From NCBI RefSeq assembly GCF_002843315.1, contig NZ_MVDD01000012.1, positions 1 through 64,000 of the forward strand: DNA of 64,000 nucleotides, read 5' to 3'. The position numbers and the translations under genes were made by a program. Numbering within the stretch: the first letter of the stretch is position 1; each line of letters starts with the position of its first letter. The notes under the pieces were generated by a model. That model had not been told where the DNA came from, did no database searches, and saw only the letters and a list, made by a program, of their open reading frames with translations. Shown in pieces: positions 51,849 to 61,447 of this stretch. Origin of the DNA: Labilibaculum filiforme (lineage in GTDB: Bacteria; Bacteroidota; Bacteroidia; Bacteroidales; Marinifilaceae).

Positions 51849-53642
51849 ATGGGTATTGAAAGCATTATAAAAGGTAAGGTTGTAGAGGCCGTAAATAGTT
51901 GTTACAGTCAGAATATTGATATTGAAACAGTTCAAATTCAAAAAACAAGACGCGAATTTGAGGGCGATTTAACGGTAGTTGTATTTCCTTTTTTACGCTT
52001 TTCAAAAAAATCTCCTGAAGATACTGCGAAGGATCTTGGTGCTTTCTTACAGGAAAATATTGAGTCGGTAACTGCTTTTAATGTTGTAAAAGGCTTTTTA
52101 AATATAGTTATCGATAGTTCGTATTGGATATCAGTATTGAATACTGCTTTGCAATCGGATAAGTATGGTTTTAAAAAGTTAGAAGCCGGAGCTAAAAAAG
52201 TGATGATTGAGTATTCTTCACCAAATACCAATAAACCTCTTCATTTAGGTCATATCCGAAATAATTTATTGGGATATTCGGTAGCGCAAATATTAAAAGC
52301 GAATGGTTACGAGGTAATCAAAGTAAATTTGGTGAACGATCGTGGTATTCATATTTGTAAATCGATGCTTGCCTGGTTGCGATTTGGCGAAGGAGAAACT
52401 CCTGAGTCAACTGGCCTAAAAGGCGATCACTTAGTAGGAAAATACTATGTGAAATTCGATCAGGAATACAAAAAGGAAATGGAAGCATTGGTTGCCAAGG
52501 GAATGGATGCGGATGAAGCCAAAAAACAAGCTCCATTGTTAGTTGAAGCGCAGGACATGTTGGTGAAGTGGGAAGCGGGAGACAAGGAAGTTGTCGCCTT
52601 GTGGAGAAAGATGAACGATTGGGTGTTAGCAGGTTTCGATGTTACTTACGAGAAAATGGGTGTTGATTTCGATAAGGTTTATTTCGAATCGGAGACCTAT
52701 AAACAAGGAAAAGCAATAGTTGAACGAGGCTTGGAGGAAGGCGTTTTGTATCGCAAGGATACCGGTTCGGTTTGGGCGAATTTAGAAGCCGATGGATTGG
52801 ATCATAAACTGCTGTTACGCGACGATGGAACCTCTGTTTATATGACACAGGATATTGGAACTGCTTACGAACGTTTTAATGAATTCAGTATCGATGAACA
52901 TATTTATGTGGTTGGGAATGAGCAAAATTATCACTTTCAAGTGTTGTCTTTAGTTTTAGGTAAGCTAGGATACGATTGGAGTAATAAAATACAACATCTT
53001 TCCTACGGAATGGTTGAATTACCCGAAGGGAAAATGAAATCCCGGGAAGGAACCGTTGTGGATGCGGATGAATTAATGGACGAAATGGTGAATACCGCTC
53101 GCGAGACTTCTAATGAGTTAGGAAAACTGCAAGGCTATTCGCAGGAAGAGGCTGAAGATGTGTATAATAAAGTTGCAATGGGAGCATTGAAATATTTTAT
53201 TCTAAAGGTAGATCCTAAAAAGAATATGATGTTTAATCCTAAAGAATCAATCGATTTTAATGGTAATACCGGACCATTTATTCAATATACTTATGCTCGT
53301 ATTCAATCGGTTTTGAAAAAAACCGTAGATGCCGGAATTGAATTTCCAGAGTTTGCGAATACGAACATTGCTATTTCAGAGAAGGAATCGAACTTAATTC
53401 AAATGATTGCCAATTATCCAGTGATTATTAAAGAGGCTGGAGATTCTACAAGTCCTGCACAAATTGCTAATTTCGTATACGATTTAGTAAAGGAGTATAA
53501 TCAATTTTATCACGATTTTCCAATTGCAAAAGAGGAAGATGTGGAATTAAGAGCTTTTCGAATGGTACTATCGAAGCAGATTGCGCAAATTATTAAAAGT
53601 GGAATGGAATTATTAGGAATAGGAGTTCCTGAGCGCATGTAA
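51849..53642 (+). CDS. argS: Arginyl-tRNA synthetase
   Basis: The 597-residue class I synthetase charges tRNA-Arg. It has the N-terminal additional domain (residues 1-110), the HIGH signature as HLGHIRNN after EYSSPNTNKPL, the IYVVGNEQNYHFQVL segment, the KMSKS-region equivalent GKMKSREG, and the C-terminal helical anticodon domain (DALR) ending LGIGVPERM. Length is normal. It has its own promoter and a strong terminator and is followed by ffh. Confidence 0.96.
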   Translation: MGIESIIKGKVVEAVNSCYSQNIDIETVQIQKTRREFEGDLTVVVFPFLRFSKKSPEDTAKDLGAFLQENIESVTAFNVVKGFLNIVIDSSYWISVLNTALQSDKYGFKKLEAGAKKVMIEYSSPNTNKPLHLGHIRNNLLGYSVAQILKANGYEVIKVNLVNDRGIHICKSMLAWLRFGEGETPESTGLKGDHLVGKYYVKFDQEYKKEMEALVAKGMDADEAKKQAPLLVEAQDMLVKWEAGDKEVVALWRKMNDWVLAGFDVTYEKMGVDFDKVYFESETYKQGKAIVERGLEEGVLYRKDTGSVWANLEADGLDHKLLLRDDGTSVYMTQDIGTAYERFNEFSIDEHIYVVGNEQNYHFQVLSLVLGKLGYDWSNKIQHLSYGMVELPEGKMKSREGTVVDADELMDEMVNTARETSNELGKLQGYSQEEAEDVYNKVAMGALKYFILKVDPKKNMMFNPKESIDFNGNTGPFIQYTYARIQSVLKKTVDAGIEFPEFANTNIAISEKESNLIQMIANYPVIIKEAGDSTSPAQIANFVYDLVKEYNQFYHDFPIAKEEDVELRAFRMVLSKQIAQIIKSGMELLGIGVPERM

Positions 53643-53666
53643 AAATATATTTTAGATGATGAAGAA

Positions 53667-53699
53667 GCGGATTTCAGGAATGGAATCCGCTCTTTTTTT
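53667..53699 (+). terminator. Intrinsic terminator of argS
   Basis: GCGGATT and AATCCGC form a 7-bp stem with a 10-nt loop, followed by TC and seven T. Confidence 0.88.
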
Positions 53700-53783
53700 A
53701 TCCAATAAAGCTTCCTTTTATAGGATTTTGACTAAAAATGCTAAAATCATTGATAAAAATATTGACATTTCTGTCGCTTCCTC

Positions 53784-53813
53784 TTTATCGCTAAGTAGAT
53801 TTTTTTAATTTTG
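53784..53813 (+). promoter_or_regulatory. Promoter of ffh
   Basis: TAATTTTG (53806-53813) matches TAnnTTTG exactly; TTTA (53784-53787) lies 18 nt upstream as a weak -33 box. The ATG is at 53839. Confidence 0.5.
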
Positions 53814-53838
53814 CAGTGAAATATAAATCTGGATAATA

Positions 53839-55170
53839 ATGTTTGAAAATCTTAACGAAAGACTTGAGCGATCCTTCCAAATATTAAAGGGGCAAGGAAA
53901 AATTACAGAAATCAATGTTGCAGAAACACTGAAAGATGTAAGACGTGCCCTTTTGGATGCCGATGTAAACTTTAATATAGCCAAGTCCTTTACTAATACT
54001 GTAAAAGAAAAAGCATTAGGACAGAATGTACTAACCGCATTAAAGCCAAACCAGTTAATGGTGAAAATCGTTCACGATGAGCTGGCGGAATTAATGGGAA
54101 GTACTCAGGTTGACATAAATCTTCAGGGAAAACCTGCCGTAATATTAATTGCCGGTTTGCAAGGTTCGGGTAAAACCACCTTTTCAGGTAAATTGGCGAA
54201 CCTTCTGAAAACAAAACGTTCTAAGAATCCATTGCTGGTTGCTTGTGATGTGTATCGTCCTGCAGCTATCGACCAGTTGAAAGTACTGGGAGAACAAATT
54301 GGAGTTCCTGTTTTTGCGGATATCGATAGTAAAAATCCTGTTAAAATTGCTCAGGATGCAATTAAGCAGGCAAAAGCTAACGGAAACGACTTGGTGATTG
54401 TCGATACTGCAGGTCGTTTAGCGATTGATGAGGAAATGATGAAGGAAATTGAGGCTGTTAAAAAAGCGATTGAACCTTCTGAAATTTTGTTCGTAGTGGA
54501 TTCGATGACCGGACAGGATGCAGTGAACACTGCCAAGGAATTTAACGATCGTCTGGATTTTGATGGTGTTGTTTTAACCAAGTTAGATGGTGACACTCGA
54601 GGTGGAGCAGCTCTTTCTATTCGTTCTATTGTTAATAAACCGATCAAATTCGTAGGTACTGGCGAAAAAATGGAAGCGCTTGATGTTTTTCATCCTAGTC
54701 GTATGGCCGATCGTATTTTGGGTATGGGTGATATTGTTTCACTTGTAGAACGTGCTCAAGAACAATTCGATGCAGACGAAGCAAGAAAGCTTCAGAAAAA
54801 AATAGCTAAGAACCAATTTAATTTCAACGATTTCCTTTCTCAGATTTCTCAGATTAAGAAAATGGGTAATTTGAAAGATCTGGCTTCTATGATTCCTGGT
54901 GTGGGAAAGGCTTTAAAGAACATCGATATTGATGATGACGCCTTTAAAGGGGTGGAAGCAATTATTTTTTCGATGACTCCAGCTGAAAGAGAGGATCCGG
55001 CGCTAATTAACGGATCGAGAAGAAAGCGTATTGCCGATGGTAGTGGTTCTACCATTCAGGATGTGAATCGTTTGATTAAACAGTTCGACGAAACACGGAA
55101 ATTAATGAAAATGATGAGCAAAGGTGGAAACATGTCCCGAATGATGGGGAATATGGGAGGCCGTAGATAA
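53839..55170 (+). CDS. ffh: Signal recognition particle protein Ffh (SRP54)
   Basis: The 443-residue GTPase targets nascent membrane proteins. It shows the N domain helices (MFENLNERLERSFQILKGQG), the G domain with GLQGSGKTTFSGKLA, CDVYRPAAIDQL, DTAGRLAIDEEMM, TKLDGDTRGG and GTGEKMEALDVFHP, and the Met-rich M domain (from about 325) ending MMSKGGNMSRMMGNMGGRR, which binds 4.5S RNA and signal sequences. No ffs RNA gene was recognised nearby. It is complete and of normal length. Confidence 0.97.
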   Translation: MFENLNERLERSFQILKGQGKITEINVAETLKDVRRALLDADVNFNIAKSFTNTVKEKALGQNVLTALKPNQLMVKIVHDELAELMGSTQVDINLQGKPAVILIAGLQGSGKTTFSGKLANLLKTKRSKNPLLVACDVYRPAAIDQLKVLGEQIGVPVFADIDSKNPVKIAQDAIKQAKANGNDLVIVDTAGRLAIDEEMMKEIEAVKKAIEPSEILFVVDSMTGQDAVNTAKEFNDRLDFDGVVLTKLDGDTRGGAALSIRSIVNKPIKFVGTGEKMEALDVFHPSRMADRILGMGDIVSLVERAQEQFDADEARKLQKKIAKNQFNFNDFLSQISQIKKMGNLKDLASMIPGVGKALKNIDIDDDAFKGVEAIIFSMTPAEREDPALINGSRRKRIADGSGSTIQDVNRLIKQFDETRKLMKMMSKGGNMSRMMGNMGGRR

Positions 55171-55185
55171 TAAGTTATAAATAGA

Positions 55186-55216
55186 AATGCTTGGCCACTT
55201 GGTCAGGCATTTTTTA
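55186..55216 (+). terminator. Intrinsic terminator of ffh
   Basis: A 12-bp stem (AATGCTTGGCCA with TGGTCAGGCATT, including two G-T pairs) with a 2-nt apex runs into TTTTTT. It overlaps the spurious upstream extension of folD, which supports the downstream ATG for that gene. Confidence 0.85.
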
Positions 55217-55235
55217 TAAAGCAAACAATACAAGC

Positions 55236-56117
55236 ATGGAATTAATCGACGGAAAAAAAATCTCAATGGAGGTGAAGCAGGAAATTGCTGCCGAAGTTGA
55301 ACTTATCGTGAAGGCTGGAGGAAAAACTCCTCATTTAGCAGCTATGATTGTTGGACACGATGGAGCCAGTGAAACTTATGTGGCAGCAAAGGTGAAAGCC
55401 TGTCAAATGGTTGGTTTTAAATCTTCAGAGTTTCGTTTCGAAGAGGATATTACCGAAGAGGAATTGTTAGCAGAAATTAAAAAGGTGAATGATGACAATG
55501 ATATTGATGGTTTAATTGTTCAGTTGCCCTTACCAAAGCACATCTCAGAATCAAAAGTGATTGAAACCATTCGTCCGGAAAAGGATGTGGATGGTTTTCA
55601 CCCGATGAATGTTGGAAAAATGGTGTCGAGCCTACCAACTTATTTGCCTGCTACTCCGGCTGGAATTGTTGAGCTGATGAAAAGGTATAAAATTCAAACT
55701 TCGGGCAAAAATTGTGTGGTTATCGGCCGTAGTAATATTGTTGGTACACCAATGAGCGTTTTAATGTCGCGAAAAGCAGAATATGGCGATTGTACGGTTA
55801 CGCTTTGTCATAGCAGAACGAAGAACATTGCAGAAATCACCCGTCAGGCGGATATCGTTATTGTAGCGCTTGGCATGAAAGAATTTTTAACTGGCGATAT
55901 GGTTAAAGAAGGTGCTGTTGTTATCGATGTAGGAATTCATCGCGTAAAATCGGATAAAACGAAATCGGGATGGAAATTATTAGGAGATGTGAAGTTCGAT
56001 GAGGTTGCTCCTAAAGCTTCTTTTATTACTCCTGTTCCAGGTGGAGTTGGTCCAATGACCATTGTTTCTTTACTACAAAATACATTGCTTGCTGCTAAAA
56101 AAGAAATATACAAATAG
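55236..56117 (+). CDS. folD: Bifunctional methylenetetrahydrofolate dehydrogenase/cyclohydrolase
   Basis: The 293-residue enzyme converts 5,10-methylene-THF to 10-formyl-THF in one-carbon metabolism. It shows the signature [16 protein letters not shown] with the catalytic Lys, the [15 protein letters not shown] segment, [14 protein letters not shown], the NADP loop [16 protein letters not shown], and closing [18 protein letters not shown]. The frame continues up to a TTG at 55191, but that region forms the ffh terminator; ATG 55236 gives the normal family length. A perfect hairpin terminator follows. Confidence 0.96.
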   Translation: MELIDGKKISMEVKQEIAAEVELIVKAGGKTPHLAAMIVGHDGASETYVAAKVKACQMVGFKSSEFRFEEDITEEELLAEIKKVNDDNDIDGLIVQLPLPKHISESKVIETIRPEKDVDGFHPMNVGKMVSSLPTYLPATPAGIVELMKRYKIQTSGKNCVVIGRSNIVGTPMSVLMSRKAEYGDCTVTLCHSRTKNIAEITRQADIVIVALGMKEFLTGDMVKEGAVVIDVGIHRVKSDKTKSGWKLLGDVKFDEVAPKASFITPVPGGVGPMTIVSLLQNTLLAAKKEIYK

Positions 56118-56144
56118 ACCAAGAATATGGTTCTAAATATAGTG

Positions 56145-56175
56145 TAGGCTTCTCGATTCGAGAAGCCTATTTTTA
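56145..56175 (+). terminator. Intrinsic terminator of folD
   Basis: TAGGCTTCTCGA and TCGAGAAGCCTA form a perfect 12-bp stem with a 1-nt formal loop, followed by TTTTTAT. Confidence 0.9.
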
Positions 56176-56410
56176 TATAATCTGCCACTTACTATTTTGA
56201 TTTTCAGGATGTTGTTGATATATTGGAGGTGTTTGGTTGTGAAACTAACTCTTTGAGTAGAAAGTGTAAGTGCGTTGTTATTGGGTTCAAATTATTTGGC
56301 GAAATAGGGAGTAGAAGTGGTATGGTATCGGGTTGGAATAGTAGCCTGTAACACAATTGTGTTTAGTTCGTTTTTTTTTATTCAATGTTTGTGAAATTTA
56401 CCGATTCGGT

Positions 56411-56442
56411 TTTGAATATCTGTTCAATTGTAAGTAGTTTTG
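56411..56442 (+). promoter_or_regulatory. Promoter of the small membrane protein gene
   Basis: TTTG (56411-56414), 20 nt, and TAGTTTTG (56435-56442) form a full consensus Bacteroidetes promoter. Transcription should start near 56449, 18 nt before the ATG. Confidence 0.75.
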
Positions 56443-56464
56443 TTTTACAAATAGAACAATTGAA
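56423..56464. promoter_or_regulatory. 8-bp inverted repeat flanking the -7 box
   Basis: TTCAATTG (56423-56430) and CAATTGAA (56457-56464) form a perfect inverted repeat 26 nt apart. The first arm lies between -33 and -7, the second covers the transcript start and leads to the ATG. It could bind a repressor dimer or pair in RNA only in part; its function is inferred. Confidence 0.45.
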
Positions 56465-56466
56465 TC

Positions 56467-56829
56467 ATGGAAAAGAGTTTTAAAGAGTTGGTTGATTTAT
56501 ATTACCAAAAGAAAATAGAGGGAATGGATTTTTCTCAAATCCGTAAAGAATTAGCCGATAAAAATGTCGATGAAGATTTAATTAAGGATGTTGTTCGCGC
56601 CATTGATGATAGAATGTTGAGGGGTGAAGTGAAGAAGACTGGGAAATCGAAAGCTCGTGAATTTCGTTTAATGGGATGGACTTTAATGATAATTGGAGGT
56701 ATTATTACTCTTGGAACTTATTTTAAATGGTTTGATATGCATGGGTATTATTTTGTATCCTATGGTCCTGTAATTGCTGGTTATCTGCTAATTGTTGCAG
56801 CCCGAAGAGCACAACGAAAAGCGTCTTAA
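56467..56829 (+). CDS. Small two-helix membrane protein of unknown function
   Basis: The 120-residue protein has a charged, helical cytosolic N-terminal part (KELVDLYYQKKIEGMDFSQI, about 1-65) and two hydrophobic segments (WTLMIIGGIITLGTYF and YYFVSYGPVIAGYLLIVAA). I do not recognise a family. It has a strong consensus promoter with an inverted repeat, and converges with the tamB gene (10-nt gap). Confidence 0.7.
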   Translation: MEKSFKELVDLYYQKKIEGMDFSQIRKELADKNVDEDLIKDVVRAIDDRMLRGEVKKTGKSKAREFRLMGWTLMIIGGIITLGTYFKWFDMHGYYFVSYGPVIAGYLLIVAARRAQRKAS

Positions 56830-56839
56830 TGGAGGCTTT

Positions 56840-59800
56840 TTATTTCCAGGTCCATTTAATAATGAAATCAAAACCTGAGTTTGTACTCTGATTGGTTGCC
56901 TGTAAAAACAGGGAGCGATAAAATTGATATTCCATAGATATTTTTTCTGGTTCAATAATTTTATCTTTTTTATCGATGGTAAAGGTTCGTTCGTAATTTA
57001 GGTACAGATTATTTGTAATGTACTTACCAACAGATACACTACCTTGTGTCCATCCCGTATTTCCAGTAATCTCAATTACATCTAAGCCAAGCGAGCTTTG
57101 TAGTGCATCCTTAACAACATTGGAGAATTGCCCAATGGCAAAATCTTTAGCGATATCCAGGTTACTGCTCTTCATCGAAGAATTTTCTTGGGTATCGAGT
57201 TGATTGGTACTTTTATTGAAAATAAGATACGAAATGGCATCCTTTTCTTCAATAGAGTTTTCGTCGAGAAAAAATTGAACTTCCGGTTGGTATATACGAC
57301 CGGTAACATTTACGGTCAGCTTTCGAAGTTGATTGTCTGGATCGCGGAATTTGTACGCAATTGTAAAGTTAACAATCGGATTTAAGGATGCTCCACCTGT
57401 TAAGGTAATTTCTCCCTCTTCAAATTCAAGTCTTCTTCCGTAAATTTTATAGTATCCCCTTTTTACGTTCATTGTTCCGAAAAAATCTATCTGTTCGTTT
57501 TCTTTGATAGCTTTTATACTTCCGGCCAATTCAAAATTCATATTTTTACCTTTTACCCAAGTGTTTCTTGGAATTTCGATATCAAAATTTCCTTTCAGCT
57601 TTTTGTAAATATTTGGAGGTTCTTTTTGTGTGGTGTCTTTTTTTACAACATACTGAACCTTAAGGTTTTCGGCATTCTTGCGAGCAGTTACCAGCAATGG
57701 TTGGTTAGAGTCATCGTAAACACGATTGAATTCTTTCAGGAATATATCCGTATTTAAAGTTGAATTTAAAATTGCTACTTTTCCATTAAATGTTGGACTT
57801 TCGGGTGTACCATTGATACTTAAATTAGTATTAATTACGGCTTTTAATAGTTCGGAGTCAAAAGCTCTGAAATTTTGCCCACTTAGTTTCAGGTCAATAT
57901 TTTTTAAGGTACCATCAAAGAGACTTTCCATTTCGGCAGTACCTTTTAGTTGCAGTTTTCCTTTCCCAGCATTTATATGAATACTGTCAAGCTGAAAAAG
58001 CTTATTGTTTAGGGAGCTGTGCATTTCGATATTGGAGTAGTTAATTCCCAGCTTTTTGTATTGTAAAGCACCTTTACTAAAATCGATTTTGCCAATAATG
58101 TGAGGATCATTAATTTTATTGTCAATCTTCACTTGTGCACTTAGTAATCCATTAGCTACAACGCCAGTAACTGGAATAAATCGGTTAAATTTATTAATGT
58201 CAAGTTGATCAATTTTTACAATTGCATGTATGGAATTGTCCTCTTTTGGGAGTAGTAATTTTTGGTTGATGGAAAACTGTACAGGAAGATCGAGTTTAGC
58301 GTTTATTAGCTGAGTTGCATAACCGTTAAGGTAGGATTCAAGATGAAGTTGATCGTTGGAATAGTTAATTTCGGAGTGAAATTTACTAAACCGAAGACTG
58401 TCAATTTCAGGATTATTGATTGTGACAAGCGTATTGATGTTTGGTTTGTTTGCTGTTCCTGTAAGGTGGAGCAATGCATTTACTTTTCCCGAAATTTGAT
58501 AAGGCAATAATTTAAGGCCAGAAATGTTAATTAGGTTGATATCCCGAAGTTCAACCTGCAAATCTTCCGTTCCATTAAAAGAGAAAATTCCATTTGCTTT
58601 TAATGCACTTTCTTTAGAATGCACTTCAAATTGGTGAATTTCTATTGAATCTCTTCCAAATCGGATGTAATTATGATCATTTCCGCCTGTCCATATATGC
58701 TGATTTAAATTCAACAGGATATTTGAAAAGGAGATGCTCGGGTCTTTGTGAAACTTTATTTCCGAAATAATTTTACCATGTAAGGAGTCGCTGGCATAAA
58801 AAGAAAAGGAATTGCTGGCTTTTTGCTGATTGAATTTACTTTTAAATTGAAGTTCCTGTAAATCAAAATCATGAATTTTGGTATCGTTTACCAAAATGTT
58901 TAAAAATCCAGCATAAGAGGTATCTGCAAAATGGATACTTGCATCTGCAGCAATTTTTTGGATGTTTATTGTGTCGAGTTTTAGCTTCTCAACATTTATA
59001 GTAGTTAAGAAGTGAAGGGAATCGGCCGGACCTTTAAGTTTGGCATTTAATTGTCCGGTAAGTTGCACATTCTCTGTTTCTAAAGCAGTGTTTAGTTGTT
59101 GTATATCAGTAGTTTCTATGCTTAGCTCTAGCTGATTCTTCTTTTTCCAGTTGCCATTACCAATTAAGCTGGCTACTACAAATGGAGTTTCTATTTGAAA
59201 GCCATTTACCTGATATTCTCCTTTATTATAGTTTATATTTGCTTCGAAATTATCGACAGGCAAATCAAATAAGGAGGATTCATTGGATCGAATTTCCAGA
59301 TTGGCATTCATTAATTCTGGTTGAATTCCTGTTCCATTGGCTGCTATTTCGAGGTTCAAATTGGAACGGAATTTTTCATTTTTGGTGATTTGAGAAAGAT
59401 CAGTGTTTTTTAAACTGCTTTCTATTTTATAAACAGGAATGGTAAAAAGATTGTTGATGGTGAACTTGCTTTTTAGATTTCCTAAAATGGTAGAAGAAGT
59501 AAGACTGCCACTACTATTTTCTTTATTTTTTTCAAAAGTAAAGTCCGTATTTGCTAAGTAATATTTCTCAAATGCAATATAAGCAGCGTCGACTTTTGTG
59601 CTTAAATAAAGGTTTTTGAGAAGGATATCGGTACTCGCTTCTTTTTTCGAAACGGAATCGCTTTCTACAAATAAATCTGTTCCCGAAAAGCGTGCATGTA
59701 TACTGGCTTTTAAATTCTGCAGGACTAAAGAGTCCAATTTGGCATCTGCAATTGTGATGTCGCTTTTAAAATCTAAAGCATTTAAAGGCCCCGATAAATC

Positions 59801-61438
59801 ACTGGTGATCTCTCCATCAAAGTCGATTGGTTGTAAACCTAAAGCTAGGAGTGGTGCAGCTATATTTTTCGATTTTAGTTCTAAATGAAGTTGATTGTTT
59901 TCACTATAATTTCCCTTCCCCGAAAGCATAGCCATTAAATAAGGTGCTTCGAAGTTTATTTTAGGTATTTGATATTCTTTTTTATCAATAAGAATATTGG
60001 CGCTTAAATTGGTGATTGCTTGTTTGAAAAGTACCGATTTGGATGCTTGTAGTTGAATTTTTGTTTGCAACTCGCCAGGGGTGAAGCCTTGGCCAATAGC
60101 TTGTAAGTTTAGGTTAAGATTCGATTTTAACTTCTGATTTCCGCTTAGTTTACTTAAATCTAAATTGGCAATTTTTACATCGGCATTGTAATTGGCCGTT
60201 TCAAAAAGCTTTTTAAGATGAATTTTAGTGTCTAGTTTTCCGAAAATAGTGCTTGCTTTTGCTGTCACATCGAGTTCATCTTTGTTTTTGTCAAGAAACA
60301 GTATGAAATTATCCAATTCGTAATTTTTGTATCGTAAATCGGCAAATTTGGCTTCGGCATGAATGGTATTTTCTTTGTAATCCAATCCTTTCCCACTTAA
60401 CTCAAATTCGCCTTTAATATTCGATTTTAAATCTGCTCTGTGTGTCCAGTATTCTCCATTTAAACTATCGGCATGTAACAAAAAATGAAAGCTTGGCAGG
60501 CCATCGATATCTTTCATCTCGCCCAGCATTTTAATCGTCTGATTTTCTTGTTGTATAGAGAAGTCGAGATGACTGGTATTTTCTTTTTTTGCGATTTCTA
60601 AATTTAGCTGTGGTTTGCCATGAATTCCAGAGACCCATTCTTTTATGTCTTCAAAGTCGAAAGGGTTTGCTTGGAGTGAAATTTCGGACTGAAGCAGTTG
60701 ATTTAAAGGAAGGGAACCTTTTGAATGAATGGTAGATTTAGGAAGTTGTATTTGAAAGTTAGTCCAACTAAAAACCGAATCAATTAAACTTGCCTGAAAA
60801 TGGATATCCTTAATTTCTAATGATGGCTTTTGTGTGTTTATTTCGAGCTGATGCAGATTAAGCTGCATTAAATTAGCTGCAAATTCAAACCCCAGAGAAG
60901 TGCTTAATTTTACTTTGCGGGGAATTAATTTGGTGCTGTCGTTAGCGATAATATTAGCTTCAAAATTTTTTACCGAGAAATCTTTTAATTCAATTTTCCA
61001 TGAAAAGGGACTACTAGGAACATTTGGTTCGGGGTTTTCTGCAATAGGAATCAGTTTTTCAAGGTTCCAGATTCCTTTCTTGTCTTGTTGTAAAAATACC
61101 GAGGTTCCGTTTAATTCCAGAGAAGTAATTTCTAGTTTTCCGGCAATAATTTTCCATATGTTGTAGGTAATTTCTAGTTCGTCCAGCTCAAGTAACTTCC
61201 CATTGTTGTGCTCCAAAATAATTTTTTTTATTTGAAGATGGGAGAGAGGATTTCCTTCTATTTTTTCGATGCTAAGTTTTGCATTTAGTTGCTGATTGGC
61301 AGTGCTGCATATGGTTTCTGAAATCCAATTATTGAAAAGTCCGGTGGAAAGAAGAAATAGCAACAACCCCAGGAGAATAATTATTCCTGCACTTGTAATT
61401 CCTGCTATTTTAAAAATTCGTTTCATTCTTGTACTCAT
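56840..61438 (-). CDS. tamB: TamB-like translocation and assembly module protein
   Basis: The 1,532-residue protein has an N-terminal signal anchor (residues about 10-32, IAGITSAGIIILLGLLLFLL), an AsmA-like start (QQLNAKLSIEKIEGNPLSHL), a very long run of amphipathic beta strands forming a periplasm-spanning groove, and a C-terminal TamB/DUF490 domain (from about 1200; GTMNVKRGYYKIYGRRLEFE, GEITLTGGASLNPIVNFTIA). Such proteins link the inner membrane to a BamA-family barrel and are implicated in lipid transport and OMP assembly. It lies 9 nt after the BamA/TamA-like gene, the usual tamA-tamB order, so the two act together. Confidence 0.9.
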   Translation of the reverse strand: MSTRMKRIFKIAGITSAGIIILLGLLLFLLSTGLFNNWISETICSTANQQLNAKLSIEKIEGNPLSHLQIKKIILEHNNGKLLELDELEITYNIWKIIAGKLEITSLELNGTSVFLQQDKKGIWNLEKLIPIAENPEPNVPSSPFSWKIELKDFSVKNFEANIIANDSTKLIPRKVKLSTSLGFEFAANLMQLNLHQLEINTQKPSLEIKDIHFQASLIDSVFSWTNFQIQLPKSTIHSKGSLPLNQLLQSEISLQANPFDFEDIKEWVSGIHGKPQLNLEIAKKENTSHLDFSIQQENQTIKMLGEMKDIDGLPSFHFLLHADSLNGEYWTHRADLKSNIKGEFELSGKGLDYKENTIHAEAKFADLRYKNYELDNFILFLDKNKDELDVTAKASTIFGKLDTKIHLKKLFETANYNADVKIANLDLSKLSGNQKLKSNLNLNLQAIGQGFTPGELQTKIQLQASKSVLFKQAITNLSANILIDKKEYQIPKINFEAPYLMAMLSGKGNYSENNQLHLELKSKNIAAPLLALGLQPIDFDGEITSDLSGPLNALDFKSDITIADAKLDSLVLQNLKASIHARFSGTDLFVESDSVSKKEASTDILLKNLYLSTKVDAAYIAFEKYYLANTDFTFEKNKENSSGSLTSSTILGNLKSKFTINNLFTIPVYKIESSLKNTDLSQITKNEKFRSNLNLEIAANGTGIQPELMNANLEIRSNESSLFDLPVDNFEANINYNKGEYQVNGFQIETPFVVASLIGNGNWKKKNQLELSIETTDIQQLNTALETENVQLTGQLNAKLKGPADSLHFLTTINVEKLKLDTINIQKIAADASIHFADTSYAGFLNILVNDTKIHDFDLQELQFKSKFNQQKASNSFSFYASDSLHGKIISEIKFHKDPSISFSNILLNLNQHIWTGGNDHNYIRFGRDSIEIHQFEVHSKESALKANGIFSFNGTEDLQVELRDINLINISGLKLLPYQISGKVNALLHLTGTANKPNINTLVTINNPEIDSLRFSKFHSEINYSNDQLHLESYLNGYATQLINAKLDLPVQFSINQKLLLPKEDNSIHAIVKIDQLDINKFNRFIPVTGVVANGLLSAQVKIDNKINDPHIIGKIDFSKGALQYKKLGINYSNIEMHSSLNNKLFQLDSIHINAGKGKLQLKGTAEMESLFDGTLKNIDLKLSGQNFRAFDSELLKAVINTNLSINGTPESPTFNGKVAILNSTLNTDIFLKEFNRVYDDSNQPLLVTARKNAENLKVQYVVKKDTTQKEPPNIYKKLKGNFDIEIPRNTWVKGKNMNFELAGSIKAIKENEQIDFFGTMNVKRGYYKIYGRRLEFEEGEITLTGGASLNPIVNFTIAYKFRDPDNQLRKLTVNVTGRIYQPEVQFFLDENSIEEKDAISYLIFNKSTNQLDTQENSSMKSSNLDIAKDFAIGQFSNVVKDALQSSLGLDVIEITGNTGWTQGSVSVGKYITNNLYLNYERTFTIDKKDKIIEPEKISMEYQFYRSLFLQATNQSTNSGFDFIIKWTWK

Positions 61439-61447
61439 TTTTTTTCC

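Noticed and set aside
55191-55235. Upstream TTG start for folD
   Set aside because: The extension overlaps the ffh terminator hairpin, and the ATG at 55236 gives the normal FolD N-terminus.
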